Part shown: in pieces, positions 32,753 to 44,976 of the stretch
Layout of the letters: every line of letters starts with the position of its first letter
Position numbering within the stretch: position 1 is the stretch's first letter
Assembly: GCF_028858725.1 (NCBI RefSeq)
Contig: NC_084773.1
Location: forward strand, 4,950,350 to 5,014,349
Direction of reading: 5' to 3'
DNA length: 64,000 bases
DNA from: Colius striatus
Taxonomy: Eukaryota; Chordata; Aves; Coliiformes; Coliidae
The notes under the pieces: generated by a model
Databases searched by the model: none
What the model was told of the DNA's origin: nothing
The model's input: the letters and a program-made list of their open reading frames with translations, nothing else
Position numbers and translations under genes: made by a program

Positions 32753-35700
32753 CTGCGGGGAGAGCAGAGCCGCGCTCAGCCGGGGGTCGGGGCCCGGCCG
32801 CGCTCCGCCGCGCCCCCGCGCCTCGGGCTGCGGAGATGGAGCGGAGCGGAGCCCAGCCCGGCGCTCGCAGACACCGGTAGAGGAGGCCAGCCAGCCAAAA
32901 CGCGAGAGGGGAGAGAGGCGCCGGGCTGCCCGGGGCGGGAGGAACGTCTGAGTTAGGCTTTTGACAGCAGAGAAGGGTTTTAAACACTGAAAGGCGTTAT
33001 TAGAAGTCAGGAAGTTGGGTTGCGGCTTAGATGCAGGAGTTCCACAACAGCCCTGAAAGCCCCTTTATTACATCAACAGCAATACCTCCATTCTCTCTTC
33101 CACTCGATAAATAAAAAGCAGCAGAGTTGTTTCAGAGGAAAGACAAGTGACAAACAACGAAAAGCATTTTAGGAAGGCAACAGGACATGAGTATGAGACA
33201 CGAGAAGTGTGAAGACCCACAATCCAAGGGGTGTCTCCAGGGAATGTAAGGGCAGAGACAGAGGGAAGAAGTCAGAAGGAGCTATTTCCAACACTGTTCT
33301 TCGTCTTAGTCTCTTCAGGAAGAGCACGTCATCTAGGAACGTGAGAGTTCAAGGAAGGTGGTGAGAAACAGAGTGCCGAGTGCTCTCAGCAGACACCAGA
33401 GGAGGTGACAAAGAAACATACATCAATGTGCTCTGGAGCTTTGCTAAGGGCTGGGAGCTGGGCCCCAGGACACACCCGGCTGCTCCTGGGACAGGTCTGA
33501 CTGCACACTCTCCAAAATACCATGTTCCAAAGAGCCATTTGAGCACAGCAGGGCTGAAGTGCCCAGGGGTGACTTATTTCAGGGCAGATCAGTGGCTCTG
33601 CAGAAGCTAGAAAGGGTTAATAGCCAACACTCTTAGCTGAGCATCTCCATGAAACTCCCTAGGACGTTCATGGAGAGCAGCCCTGGTTGTGCAACCTAAT
33701 TAGCCTATCGGTCTTGCTACAGAACTTGGGACTGAGTAGTTTTAGCATGTTGGTTTACCCCAAACAACCCATACCCCAGAAAACCAAGGGCATTTCCCCT
33801 TATGCTGGCAACTCACCGTATTTTAGTTCACAGATCTGACTGTCTTTCTTCTTTAGCTTCTCACAGATCTTTTCCACCGGGATGTGATGACTCATGGGCT
33901 TCGATACCTCGTTAATGATTTTGGTGGCTGCATCACTTGTGGCCCCAACGTAATAGCACTAGAGGGAAGAAAAGAATGAGGTGGGCATGCATGGAAAAAT
34001 GCTTCTAAAAGGAGAGTTTTCTGTCCACCTTCCCCTGACTTGGTTCTGCAGCTAGGTGTTTACTGGTACAGAAGCTCTCCACCACAGACAGGCGAGAGGA
34101 AGCCTAACTCCAAGCCCAGGGTACTGAGCAGACCTTTCCCATCACGTTGCTTTACAAGCTGTTGAAGCAGGTTGTTCACAAAAACTGAACTGCATAAGGA
34201 ATAAAGTCTTCATTCAAGAAGAAAGACTTTCTGAAGCACTCCTTGACCTTTCTGAGAGGGTCTGGCTATATTTCCCTTGGGGGAATTCAGGGCCTTTTCC
34301 TGGGGCTCTTCATTTGAGGATTCCTTGATTTCCTTTTCAGCTGGACAGATGAAGAATATAAATGTTTTAACAGTTTATACAGCACCCCAAATACAGTTTA
34401 AAGAACAAGAAAGTCCTACAGCAGATAAAAGCTTTGTAATCCCCAGCACCTCAGTAACGGGGAGGAACAAGGTGAGCCAGGAAGATGCCTGTTGACAGAC
34501 TGGTTGGGTTTTTTAAGGTGAAGCAGTGGAACTCCTCAAGTCCTCTCATAAAAAAACCACAGGACCTATTGTGGCCACAGGGCCAGGAAGAACAGCCCCT
34601 GGGAAGCCATACTACACAAACTCAGAAACACCTGCTGCCCTCATTTGGATTCTACAGCTCATTCCCTCAAGAGGCAAGTGTCACTGCCTCCTGCTACTTA
34701 CCAGGCGGTTCTCTTTGCCTTTGGCTTCTTTGCAGGATTTCAAGAGCTCCTTTTCAATGCTGGCAGGTGTGAACTCAACGTCATTGTCCTTTAGGCTCTG
34801 GTAGAACCTTCCCAGGAAGGTGACACACACTGGAAGGGAAAATGGATGGAGTTATCTGCCACTGCGGTGGTCTCCTGGCAGCCCTTAGAGGGCACATGTA
34901 GGGCAACAGAACAAGGGATTTTGAGAAAAGAACTAAAAGGTGCATTAGCAGTGACTTCATACGTATTTCATTAAGTCTTTCAGAGCACATGTGAATTGAC
35001 AATACACCCAGGGATTTTAGGTGGGTTTTTGACAATGTGGAAAGCAGCTCCATGGAAGTGTCTGGTGGCTTCTGCACAGTCCTGAGGGAGCAGCAGGATC
35101 CAGCCGAGGGACACAACACAAAGCAGTGCCCGTGCTAAAATGTAAACTGAATTTCCTCCGTTGTTCTTGCTGCTTTGGGAAGCGACCTGTCAGACCACAG
35201 GCTTCTAAACCAGTTCTGATTGAGAACCTACATACTGCCATTACCAACTCCACATGTGTGGTTTTTACCAATACAGTGTCACTGGTCATCAAGTTGGTGA
35301 TTGTCACGTTGCTTCAGTTCAGTTCAGGTAGGTTATTTCCGAGGGAAAAATAAACCATGTGACCACACACTATCTGCACGGGGTGTGTTTCTCCTCTCTT
35401 CATTCCCCCAAGCTTCTGAATCGGTTTTAGATTGAAAGGGGGAAAAGTCTCACAGATAAGGAAACTCCCACAAGCCCACCAGCAGCTGAGGGGACAGATC
35501 CAGGTTCACATTACACCGTCCCTCTGGCAGCTGTCACCCCACACTGCAGGCCTGTGTGTGGCTGGGGAGGGCAGGCGGCCACTGCTGTGCCACGGGGCCA
35601 CTGGGACAGGCACACTGAGGCTGCTGAGCAGCAGGGTTCACTCCTGCTGCTCACACAACTCACTTGTGAGCCCTGGCATGGCGTGGACCAGGAGCTCTGT

Positions 35701-37150
35701 GGCCCCGCCAGTTCCTACAGCAGGACCAGGGGGATTCTCAGGGCTTCCAGGCGAGGGTCCTGGCCTGCCTCTAGAGGAAAGGCACACCTCACCTCTTTCA
35801 TGTGATTTATTTATCCAACAGCAAAGGACTGGCAAATATTATTGCCATTAGTGACTTATATTCAACTCTGAACACATGGCTCAGGAATTGGGCAAGTACA
35901 GGAAGTCGAGTGTGACCCTCAGCAAACCAAGTAGAAACTTACTCTCATGATACCCAAACTGGAGGTAATTATGTAAGCTGGGGCACTGAGGTAACACTTT
36001 CTTTTTGGTTCACATACACCACCATCATTTACCTCACATCAGCCTGTCCCCCGGCACAGGCACACACTGATGACCACTGTGCACTGCTTGGAAGTGAAAC
36101 CCTTTGGACAGAGCAGACACCGCAGGCCATGGGATCGAGGACTATGGTGCAGCAGCAACAAGCTTCCAACCTAGCACTGGGACAGCAGCTGAAAGTTTTG
36201 ACTTACGCTGTCCTTTCCCCCCCCTTTTGTCTTATTGTTTCTCCCCCTGCAAAAAGGAGGAAGGAGTCAGCATTAGTACTACAGACTCCCATTCATTCTA
36301 GCCTCATTTTTCATGCTTCACCCGGGGAATCTGTTCTGTCCCACCACGCAGGAGCAGTTTCGTTTGCTGCACAGCTCAGCAGCTCTTGCCCAGGAGGCTT
36401 TTATATTTGGGTGGTATGGAAGGCATCCAGCTTGAGATCAGCCAAACACTGCTTCTGGTTTCACCCTTTCGAGAGGGGACACCCAGTACTCCGGCCACGG
36501 GTGGGCAAAGCCGAGGTAAACGTAGCATTGTGGTGAGTAAGGGTGATGATGAGTCCAGCTGAGGCACCGCGCTCTCTGCCCTCTCTTCTTGAGGAGAGGC
36601 CGGCAACTTCTGGAGCGGCTGCGGCACGTCCGGAAGGGAGGGAGCGGCCCGGGGCTGAGGGGCAGCGCCGACCCCGCGCCTCCCGGGGGCCGCCGGCGCC
36701 CCGAGCCGCTCAGCCGCCGCCGTGCTGCCCGCTGCGCCCCGGCCGCCTCCGAGCAGCGCGCCCGGCCCGGCGCGGCCGCACTTGGGCGGACTTCGGAGAC
36801 TTTTCCTCGTCTCCGGGGGAACCGCTCCCGCCGGCCCGGCCCGGCCCGAGCCCCGGGCCGCCACTGCCCTCCGCCGGCGGAGCGGGGGAGTGCCCGGCAG
36901 CCCGGCGCCCAGGCTCGCCGCGGCACCGCTCCGCGTCCCGGCCCCTCACGCCGGCGGGCGGGCCGGGCTGTGGGAGGCGGCGGCGAGGAGCGGCCTCGCC
37001 TCGCCGGGCCCGGGGGCCGCCAGCCGGGGCCCGCCCCCCCACTCCGGCCCGGCCCCACTCACCCTCGCACTCCCCGTCGCGCAGGGCCCGGCTGCCGGCC
37101 GGCAGCAGGAGCAGGGCCAGGGCCGCCCACAGCCCGTGGGCCGCCCGCAT
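32568..37150 (-). CDS. MANF: MANF, mesencephalic astrocyte-derived neurotrophic factor; complete, four coding exons
   Basis: MANF is a small secreted and ER-resident protein that binds the chaperone BiP and is induced by ER stress. Exons in coding order: 37150-37063, 34829-34702, 33958-33817, 32752-32568. All are GT-AG and together give 543 nt, or 180 aa plus TGA. Residues 1-21 form a signal peptide (hydrophobic [10 protein letters not shown] core, cleavage expected after SRA). An N-terminal saposin-like domain follows, then a C-terminal SAP-like domain with the CXXC motif CKGC at residues 149-152. All eight conserved cysteines are present (28, 31, 62, 73, 104, 115, 149, 152). The C-terminus is RADL, an ER-retention-like tail where human MANF has RTDL. 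The start is the ATG directly before the signal peptide. Confidence 0.97.
32753..33816 (-). other. MANF: MANF intron 3
   Basis: A 1.06 kb intron between exons 3 and 4. I see nothing else in it. Confidence 0.85.
33817..33958 (-). CDS. MANF: MANF coding exon 3
   Basis: Acceptor CTCTAG ends at 33959; donor GTGAGT starts at 33816. It encodes [20 protein letters not shown] and on to [10 protein letters not shown], with cysteines 73, 104 and 115. Confidence 0.97.
34702..34829 (-). CDS. MANF: MANF coding exon 2
   Basis: Acceptor CTTCCAG ends at 34830; donor GTAAGT starts at 34701. It encodes (V)[18 protein letters not shown] and on to KGKENRL, the saposin-like domain, with cysteines 31 and 62. Intron 2 (33959-34701) holds nothing else. 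Confidence 0.97.
34830..37062 (-). other. MANF: MANF intron 1
   Basis: A 2.2 kb intron. Its first 500 bp (towards 37062) are CpG-rich; the rest is ordinary sequence without a recognised repeat or gene. Confidence 0.8.
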
Positions 37151-37450
37151 CCCGCCTCACTCGGCAGCCCGCGCGCTGCGCCCGCCGCACCGGTACCGGC
37201 ACCGCCACCCCCGCGCCGGCTCCCCCCCCTCCGCCGCCCCATTGGCCCGCTCCGCGCCCGGCTTCCACGCTGCCCGCTGCCATTGGCCGCGCTGCGGCGT
37301 CCACGGGAGAGTTGGCGGCCCACGATTGGGCGAAGCGGCCGAACGGCGGCGCGCGGCGGGTTGCTCCGCCTGCCCGCGCCGCCATGTTTGTTGAGGGAAA
37401 CGCTCCTTCGTGCGCTGCGCGCGGGCGCCATGTTGTGAAGGGGCAGATTC
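36570..37450. promoter_or_regulatory. MANF: MANF promoter CpG island with CCAAT and YY1-type motifs
   Basis: Very CpG-rich from inside intron 1 to about 300 bp upstream of the start codon. Three ATTGG (CCAAT on the minus strand) lie at 37241-37245, 37282-37286 and 37325-37329, with CCACG at 37265, 37301 and 37320. MANF is an ER-stress gene and these are the half-sites of ERSE elements, but the canonical spacings (CCAAT-N9-CCACG, ATTGG-N-CCACG) are not present. YY1-type ATGGCG motifs on the minus strand lie at about 37378-37387 and 37424-37435. Confidence 0.75.
37063..37150 (-). CDS. MANF: MANF coding exon 1 (signal peptide)
   Basis: The ATG at 37150 starts [19 protein letters not shown]; the exon ends one base after GECE at the donor GTGAGT (37062). 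It provides the signal peptide and the first conserved cysteine. Confidence 0.96.
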
Positions 37451-37689
37451 TCACACCTGCGACTGGCACCAGCACCAGCGCAGGAAGGGCCTTCGTCTGC
37501 TGCCTGTGGCAGGGCGGCTCTTTGAGGCACTTGGGGTTGTTACTGGAAATCCTAACCCAGAGAGCTGTCCAAAGGCAAGGGCACGTCAGCGGCTCGGCGT
37601 ATAAACTAAAGTGTATTGCAGCGCTGGGTGCCCAGGGAAACGCCTCCTCATGTGCACATAGAGGGACAAAAGTACATTTCTTACGTACA

Positions 37690-38335
37690 TCACAGAATCC
37701 TGAAGGCTGGAAGGGACCTCCAAAGCTCATCCAGTGCAATCCCCTGCCAGAGCAGGACCACCTGGAGTAGGTCACATGGGAACTCGTCCAGGTGTGTTTG
37801 AATGTCTCCAGAGAAGGAGCCTCCACAGCCCATCTGGGCAGCCCCTGCCAGGGCTCCCTCACCCGAACACTGAAGTTGTTTTTCCTTGTGTTTCTCTGGA
37901 ATCTCTTCTGTTCCAGTTTGTCCCCGTTGTCCCTTGTCCTGTCATTGGCCATCACTGAGAACAGCCTGGCTCCATCCTGAAACCTGCCCTTTATGCATTT
38001 GTAAACATGAATGAGGTCTCCCCTCAGTCTCCTCCAAGCTATAGAGCCCCAGCTCCCTCAGCCTTTCATCACAAGGGAGATGCTCCACTCCATCATCTTT
38101 GTGTCCCTGCACTGAACTCTCTCCAGCAGCTCCCTGTCCTTCTGGAACTGAGAGGTCCAGAACTGGACACAATATTCCAGATGTGGTCTCACAAGGGCAG
38201 AGTAGAGGGGGAGCAGAACCTCTCTGCACCTACTGCCCACAGTCCTTCTAACCCACCCCAGGATGCCATTGGCCTTCTTGGCCCCGTTGCTGGCTCATGC
38301 TCATCCTGCTGCCCACCAGCACCCCCAGGCCAGCG
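37690..38335 (-). mobile_element. CR1 LINE fragment upstream of MANF
   Basis: The left end is the reverse-complemented CR1 3' end (CACAGAATCCTGAAGGCTGG, AAGGGACC). On the minus strand the remains of the ORF2 reverse-transcriptase tail can be read ([33 protein letters not shown]), split between two frames. It is 5'-truncated and defective. Confidence 0.94.
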
Positions 38336-41205
38336 CAGCGTGGGAGGGACAGACTTCACCTCAGCCTCAATGCCAGTGCTGATACAGCACATGTGGCTGT
38401 TGGCTGTGCCTGTACACCCCGTGGCCTGAGCCCTTTGTGGTGGGAGAGCTGAAAGCCAAGTGGTTAAAATAACAACCAACAAACAGCTTGTTTCTGCCAC
38501 CTTGTGTGGTTGGTTTTTCAGAGTCAAGGAGACAAAGATTAATTGTTTTTATGGTCCCAGTGACTAGGCCTATTGTCTTTTGTTCTCAAAGCCTTCACGG
38601 GGTGTGCTGAGAACTATCTTGAGCCATCTCTGACCTTTAAATCTCTTTGAAGTCATAGGCCATTTGGGGAGGAATATACACCTGTGGTACTTTCTTGTCT
38701 TGAGGGGCCATATGTTTAACTGTACATGTCCTAGGACAGCCTTCTGGTATACGAAGGTGAATGCAAAGTCACCTAGCCCTGTGCCATACGGGAGTGCACA
38801 TCTTAGCTTGGTGTTTTCTCTTGGTACAGGAAGACTAATGAGCCAGCTAAGCCCCCAGTCAAAGCCATGGTAGGAGCTATGGGGGATATTTTCAGTTTCT
38901 AAGTCTGAATTTTGTTGCAGGCCATTATCTGCAAATAATAATCCTGATGAGAGAGACAGGGTGAGGAGGAGCAGTAAGCTGTTTCAGCAAAGGTCATGTA
39001 GCAGGTGAGTAGTAATTAGGACACTATCTTGCTAGCCTGAGCACATCACGTATTTATCAGATAGAAGAGGTGGCTTCTCACCTTTCTAGATCTTGTTATC
39101 TCTCAAAATGTATTTATTAAGATTAGTAATGATTATAATATTATCCCTTCCCATCTTTCCTGTAGGTCCTCTTTAGGTATTACAAAGCTGCTGTAAGGTC
39201 TCCCCAGAGCCTTCTCTTCCCTGAGCTAATCCACTTGTCACTCCAGGCTAACTGGGCTCAGTAGATGAGAGATGAGAGTTGGTGGTGTTGGGAGATTAAG
39301 TTCTGTAAATGGTGGAAGCTGTTTGTTCAGGGTGAGGCTGTGGTGTGGGCTGGGCCTTTGCTGGCACTGCAGTCTTAGAATGCCAACCTGTGTGCAGCTG
39401 TTGGAGAGGATGAAAGGGACAGGTTGTGAGTCTGTAAGGACAACGAGGTGTGTTCTGGATGGTTAGATGGAGCAAAAATGCCATGCAGCACTGTTGTGAA
39501 CAAATGCTGAATAGAAGTTGAGGTGTAGAACTACTGTCCCCACTACTCTGTCTGTGTCTGTGTCTGTGTGTATGTGTGTGTGTGTGTGTGTGTGTCTGTG
39601 TCTGTGTCTCTGTGTGTGTGTGTCTGCCTGTCTGTCTGTCAGTGTCAGTGGTTTGTTACAAGGAGGCTGCAAATAGAAGCATGTTTATGCAGAGCTGTGA
39701 AGGGCTGAATCTTCATAGTCTACTCCTTTCTAGAGATTTAACTACTCCTCTTATCAGCTTTATAATGAAACTCATAGCGAGTAGCCCAAGTCCAGTATTG
39801 AAACTGTGCTCAAGCTTTCTTATTTACATAAGGAGTAGTATTTGAAGGTGGTATTTAAATTTCAATGACTAGTATTGCCTTAGCTTAAATAAAGTATTTC
39901 ACTTGCACTGAGACCAACCTTTGTTAGTTTTAACAGCAGCTAGAATATTTAAACTCTTGTTTAAAGGTGAGAGCTTCACACATCTTTTGTTGTGTCAAAT
40001 ACACTTTTTGTTGCTTATGTTTCATTAATAAAAGGTGGGGTTTTTTTAGCTGAATTACCTAAGATGTGGTAGGTTGGGCTAGGAAGACTCTCAAAGGGTC
40101 TGATTTATGTAGACATTTTTTAGGTGTCAGGTGAACACTTCAGCTAAGGCACCTTTTGATACTTCATATACCCTTTGAAGTACCTTGTTACAGTTTATCT
40201 TCATTTTTGGATGTGCTATGCACTTCCCTAAACAGGTGGCTTAGCAGCCTGTGTATACTCCACAATCAGCTTCAATAAGATTTTTACTGCTGTATGTCTT
40301 TTGGGACAAGCTTCATTTTGTTGGTTCAAGATGGGATGGAGAAATGGGTTTGTTTTTGTCCTGCATTTTGACCCCGTGTGGTCAATGGAAGGAAATGCCC
40401 GTCTCCAAGATTATTCATGTGTGGATGTCATCATAGCTCTTAATTCCCAAACCCCATGTTCCTACCTAATTACTGTTCTTTCACATCTATTCTGTTTAAA
40501 TGGAATGGAATTAAAGTATTTAAAACTGAGAAGTGAAATCACTGCCAAAATGTCTCGCTACTGCAATAAACCACGTGTGGCATCAGTAACAATCTATACC
40601 GTGAGGCCTGTATTGGAGAACTAATCCCTGATTTGTTGATCTATGAAAGTATCACCTCAAAACTGTGTCTTGAGCTGTTGCATGTGTCCTGTAAAGCCAC
40701 CTACCTGATTAGACTCACGTGTGGATGTGCCTGATGCTTCTTTTATGTTGGTATTAAAGAAAAGAGCTTACAGTCAGCTAAGGGAGTAAGGTGGAGGCGG
40801 TTCCCTCCCCACATGTAATAGCCACATAAGGTCCTTTTGGTTGCTCTCCATTTTCCCCATAACCCACAAAAGTATTGAAGTGCTGGCTGTTTCCACATCC
40901 CTTGGGAGTGTCTGGAGCAGCCTGAGGATAACCCTGTGTGGAGGGCAGCAATGACCATTAAACTGTACCGCTTTGATATCAGGTATTTAATCTTTAATTC
41001 CACATCACAGCAGTCGAGTGAATGTTGAGGGAAAGAAACCCCAAACAAACGGCAGATATTTACATCTAAAATTCACACCACTTATTTGTTGGTTCTGGAA
41101 ACATGCTATCACAATATATACAATGAAGTACCTTTAGGACACTTGTACAAATTGATTTTTTTTTTCCTTTTAGATTTGATTTCCAGTATAGATAAGATAG
41201 CTGTT
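38336..41205. other. Intergenic sequence between MANF and DOCK3
   Basis: About 2.9 kb without a recognised gene. It contains the TG-rich microsatellite at 39548-39640 and AT-rich sequence. Scattered AATAAA-type hexamers are not tied to any gene. Confidence 0.7.
39548..39640. repeat. (TG)n/(TCTG)n microsatellite
   Basis: Imperfect TG dinucleotides interrupted by CTG, then TCTG units up to about 39640. Confidence 0.93.
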
Positions 41206-44200
41206 TTCATTTTATTTTAAACATGAATACACAAAAGAGAAGTGGTTAGAGGTTTTTGCCTTTTTTTTCCTTTTTTTTTTTTAAAGAAGCACAGAATGCC
41301 AGAGGTTAAAAACACATTTACAGGGCAGAATACCAGTCAGACGTCACAATCTATACATTTTTTGCTCAATTTCCTGTACAAATACACAGCATTCAAATGA
41401 GGGTATTTACAAAGAAGCATGATCAGAGGGAATTTTAAATATCACATAATTTGTTTCCCAAAGGCTCTTGCTCTCTCCAGCCTCCCCAGTTTTGGCTGAT
41501 TCCCCCACAGAAGGGATATGCAATATCCCTGACCTAAAAAAACGGGTAAGGAAGCTAAAAACCAAACAGAGGGAAAGACGGAAAAGGATCTAAGGTCTTG
41601 CACACTGTAATAAAACCAGCCCGACCACTGACAAAAAACAACCCTGTAGGATTCAGAAAAATTGTTTTGCTTTTCTTCTACTACTGTAGTTCCTTCTCAG
41701 TTTTGTTTCAGATGGGGCCAGCAGGTAGAGTGACAATGGAGAGCTTCGTAGCAGAATCCCACCACTTTTCTCAGGAATGCACATGCTGTTTTGTTACGCC
41801 AAGAAAACCCAATGAAGGCAAGTGTGTTAAGCTTGACTTAGAGTTAAGTATAGAATGACAAAAGTCCTGTTCAAAACATCCCGTTGCTGTGGTTTATACA
41901 AGGAATCTTCAAATCCTGCTGGGCAATGACTACTGTTGCTTCCACCTAGTCCAGGACTGAGCCTGATGGTGGAGTTGTACTATGCTATAAGACACCTCAC
42001 CCTCCAGGGAAGTATTAGTTCCAAGAAGTATTAGTTCCAACATTCACAAAAGCTTGATCTTAGTCATAGTCTTTCTATCTTCTGCCCTCTTTAAGGCAAG
42101 AACTGAAAAGGGAGACAGAATGCTTGGTAGATATCAGAACAGTAACAGAAATTTAACTCCAGAGAAGCTTAAATTTGGCAAATTCATTTATTTGTTCTGT
42201 CCTTCTCTGTGTGGCCCTGCCATAAACTAGATATTTGTACACCTCATCTGATTGATCTTCAGACCATTACAAATACATAGTAATGTCAGGCTCCCAAATG
42301 GGCTCACTGCTGTGTCTCTCTAATCAGAGCAGGATGATATGTTTTCAGAGACTGATTAGAGCTCTAGTGGGCAGGTTTTCCAGCTAACTGGGACTTGGTC
42401 CCATGTTGGTTGCATTCCTGGTTTTGCAAAGTTTACTTTGCAAGACTTGCTGTTGGTTTTTTTTCCTCAATAAGGAAGCTCAGTAAGTCACTACATTTAC
42501 TACTTCTAATCTTCCTGCCAAAAAAAAAAAACAGGCAGGGAAGCTGGAATTGAATACTTGGTTCTCTTAAAAACTTGAAGAGAACAGCATATGTGAAAAC
42601 ATTTTGCTCATTTCTAAGGTATTACCTTGACTTACCTCTACTGCAAATGTAACTTTGAGTTTTCCTACGTGAGTTCTATACCAGAGATCCATCATTAACT
42701 TTTAGGACTGTCCTAAAACTCTCCTTCCTGCTACAGCTGAAACATCCACTACAGGACAGGTGTTATTATCATTGTGTTAACTGTGAAGGATAGAATGATT
42801 ACAAGCAGCCTGTTTTAGTAACAAAATCGAGGAAGCAAGAGAGATTTTGTTCCAGCCAAATAGGCCATTTAAGAAACAAATCCATAACTTATTAGTTTTG
42901 CGTGGGATAGAGCTTGAGAAAGGAAAAGAAACAAATCCTCTTAAAATCCCCTTCATATGACTGCTGAGTCCAGACATCCAGACAGACCATCTTCAGGAGC
43001 GCTCAGAAGCAATGTACTCTGCCCAGTCCCTGTATTTGGAGGTAGTGCTAAAGGTGACCTGTAAAAGACTTGTAACATCCTTTTTTGCTTCTTTATGCTG
43101 TTTGTAGCATGAGAAACTGAGTGGCTAGGGCAAGAATTCACTAGGAAAGTTGAGTGACACTCATTTCTGTGGTGGAAGGAAGTCTCTTGTTTGAGTGTGC
43201 TTCAGATTTTTCAGTGGTAAGAAAGAGGGTGGACTGTTCCTATGCTCTGGAGTGTGCTTGGCAATCTGCAGGTGGAAAGGGTTACAAGGAAGGCTAAAAT
43301 GTGTGTGGGCATGGGAGAGGGAAGGAACCTTGGCTGTTTATCTAAACACATTAAATATTTGACCCTCTCAATTGAAAGTTCCTTGAAAAACATGAAAATA
43401 GGAGTAAAAGATTTCTTAGTGTTCTTTTCAAAGAACAGATCTTGGCTCTATTACCCACAGAATATTTTCCTGGTTTGTCATATACTGAACTAAGCAAACA
43501 CTGATTAAAAGACTTGTTTTGTGTTACAGATCTGTACTGTCTTTACACCTCTGCAGAGTTCTGTTTCTTGGGTTTGTTTTTATTTTTAAACATTCTTCAG
43601 CTCTTTCTGGAGCCTGTCAATAAAAAAATAGTGGTGGTGGGGGGAAAGGCTGTATTGCTGCCTGAGGAGAAAAGCAACCAGCCTTCCAGAAGAGAGAAGT
43701 AGCAGCAGCTCTTAAAGCTTCTTTATACATTCTAAAGAAGCAAAAGAGGAAACAAACATTTCTTCTTTACAGGTTGCCTTTAATATCCCTGACTCTAGGG
43801 TGTACACTATATACTGGGCATTTCTTGAACCTTGGTGTTTTCTGTCTACTGCGAGAGATGGAGATTCTTTCTGCACACCAGCTACACTGAGTTTTTGGGA
43901 GGGACTGAGGACATTGTGTTAACAGGGAATGATCTCAGCTCCTGGGGTGATGGAAGTTGGTGAGAATGGTGATGTTCAGCCCTGAGGCAAGGATCGTGGG
44001 ATATGATGTATTTAAAAGCTAACTTTTCTCTACTGGCTGGGTCACCATCCAGCTGTGGCATGAGAAACTCAATTTGGTTGGTTTTGTGTTGGGTTTTTTT
44101 TTGTTTTTAAATGGAGAATAGAAATGCTGGTGTCAACAGCCTGCCCAAGGCTGGGCACGGGAAAGGCCTACAATCAGGTTGTAGCTCCTGTGGCTACTAA

Positions 44201-44976
44201 CCTCCTCTCATCCTGTAGCACTGATGAACTGCGTGTGACTCCAATGAGAAAGCAGGTTCGTTTAGCCAGTGAAAGCAAAAGTTAAGAAATCAAACAGTAC
44301 ATAAAAAACAAAGGAGGCAGAGTTTTTTCGGAAATGATATCTTGGAAATCAGTGCATCAGCACTGGTTAGATTGCCTCAGCACCTATGAACCAATGCAGG
44401 GAGATCACTGCACAGATATGTACAATCCTGCTCTCAAAAGAGCCAGCTTCTTCTTAGAATTGCCATCTTTCCACTGCCTGCAGCTCATGCACCTTCCAGC
44501 CTGACAGTTCATAGAATCCCTGATTTCAGCAATGAGCTTTCACTTCTGTACAGAAAAGAAATATGTTCCTAGTGCAACTGCTTCTGCTCATGTGCGTCTC
44601 AGAACCGGGAGGAAAGCAGTTTCAAAAGCAACTTGCCATGTTCCCCCCCTTTTGCCCCCCCCTACCCCTGCTTAAAGTTGTGTTTCCCAGCTTCTGCGAG
44701 TCTCTGTGGCCCGGGTGCCGCACGGTGCGGCTGAGAAACCGCAGAGGGAATCAACCGTCCGCTGCACAGAGAGTTAAAAACCTTAACAGAAAGGTGTAAA
44801 AAGAAATTAAAAAGGAAAGCAGCAACCTCCCGTGCTGGCCCAGCTGCTCCTGTGGGCTCCACAGACGTCAACTTGCAGCGGTAGAAAGTCGGTTGGCTGT
44901 GCTCCCAGTCCCGATCTCTCTCCGCTTGTGGTCGGCCCTGGAATGACGATGCCAAGCTGCTTCCCAGGAGCTGCCC
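41206..44976 (-). other. DOCK3: DOCK3 3' UTR (3' limit inferred)
   Basis: On the minus strand this follows the DOCK3 stop codon and has no coding frame. It is AT-rich, especially 41040-41450. Minus-strand AATAAA hexamers lie at 43579-43584, 42187-42192 and 41211-41216, giving possible 3' UTRs of about 1.4, 2.8 and 3.8 kb. Which ones are used cannot be told from sequence. Confidence 0.5.
41211..41216 (-). terminator. DOCK3: Candidate distal DOCK3 poly(A) signal AATAAA
   Basis: TTTATT on the + strand in an AT-rich tract. It is the most distal of three candidates (the others are 42187-42192 and 43579-43584). Confidence 0.35.

Larger units (their letters stand above)
31000..32950. promoter_or_regulatory. 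RBM15B: CpG island over the RBM15B 5' half, its promoter and the MANF last exon
   Basis: Dense CpG and GC-rich sequence runs from the RBM15B RRM region through its 5' flank into the last coding exon of MANF. The RBM15B transcription start should lie inside it, probably close to the YY1-type motif at 32142. Confidence 0.8.

Noticed and set aside
36589-37770. 393-codon + strand frame upstream of and across MANF exon 1
   Set aside because: CpG-island low-complexity translation that runs into a CR1 element; no domain.
38058-38240. Reverse-transcriptase-like peptide on the minus strand
   Set aside because: It is the decayed ORF2 tail of the CR1 copy at 37690-38335, not a separate gene.
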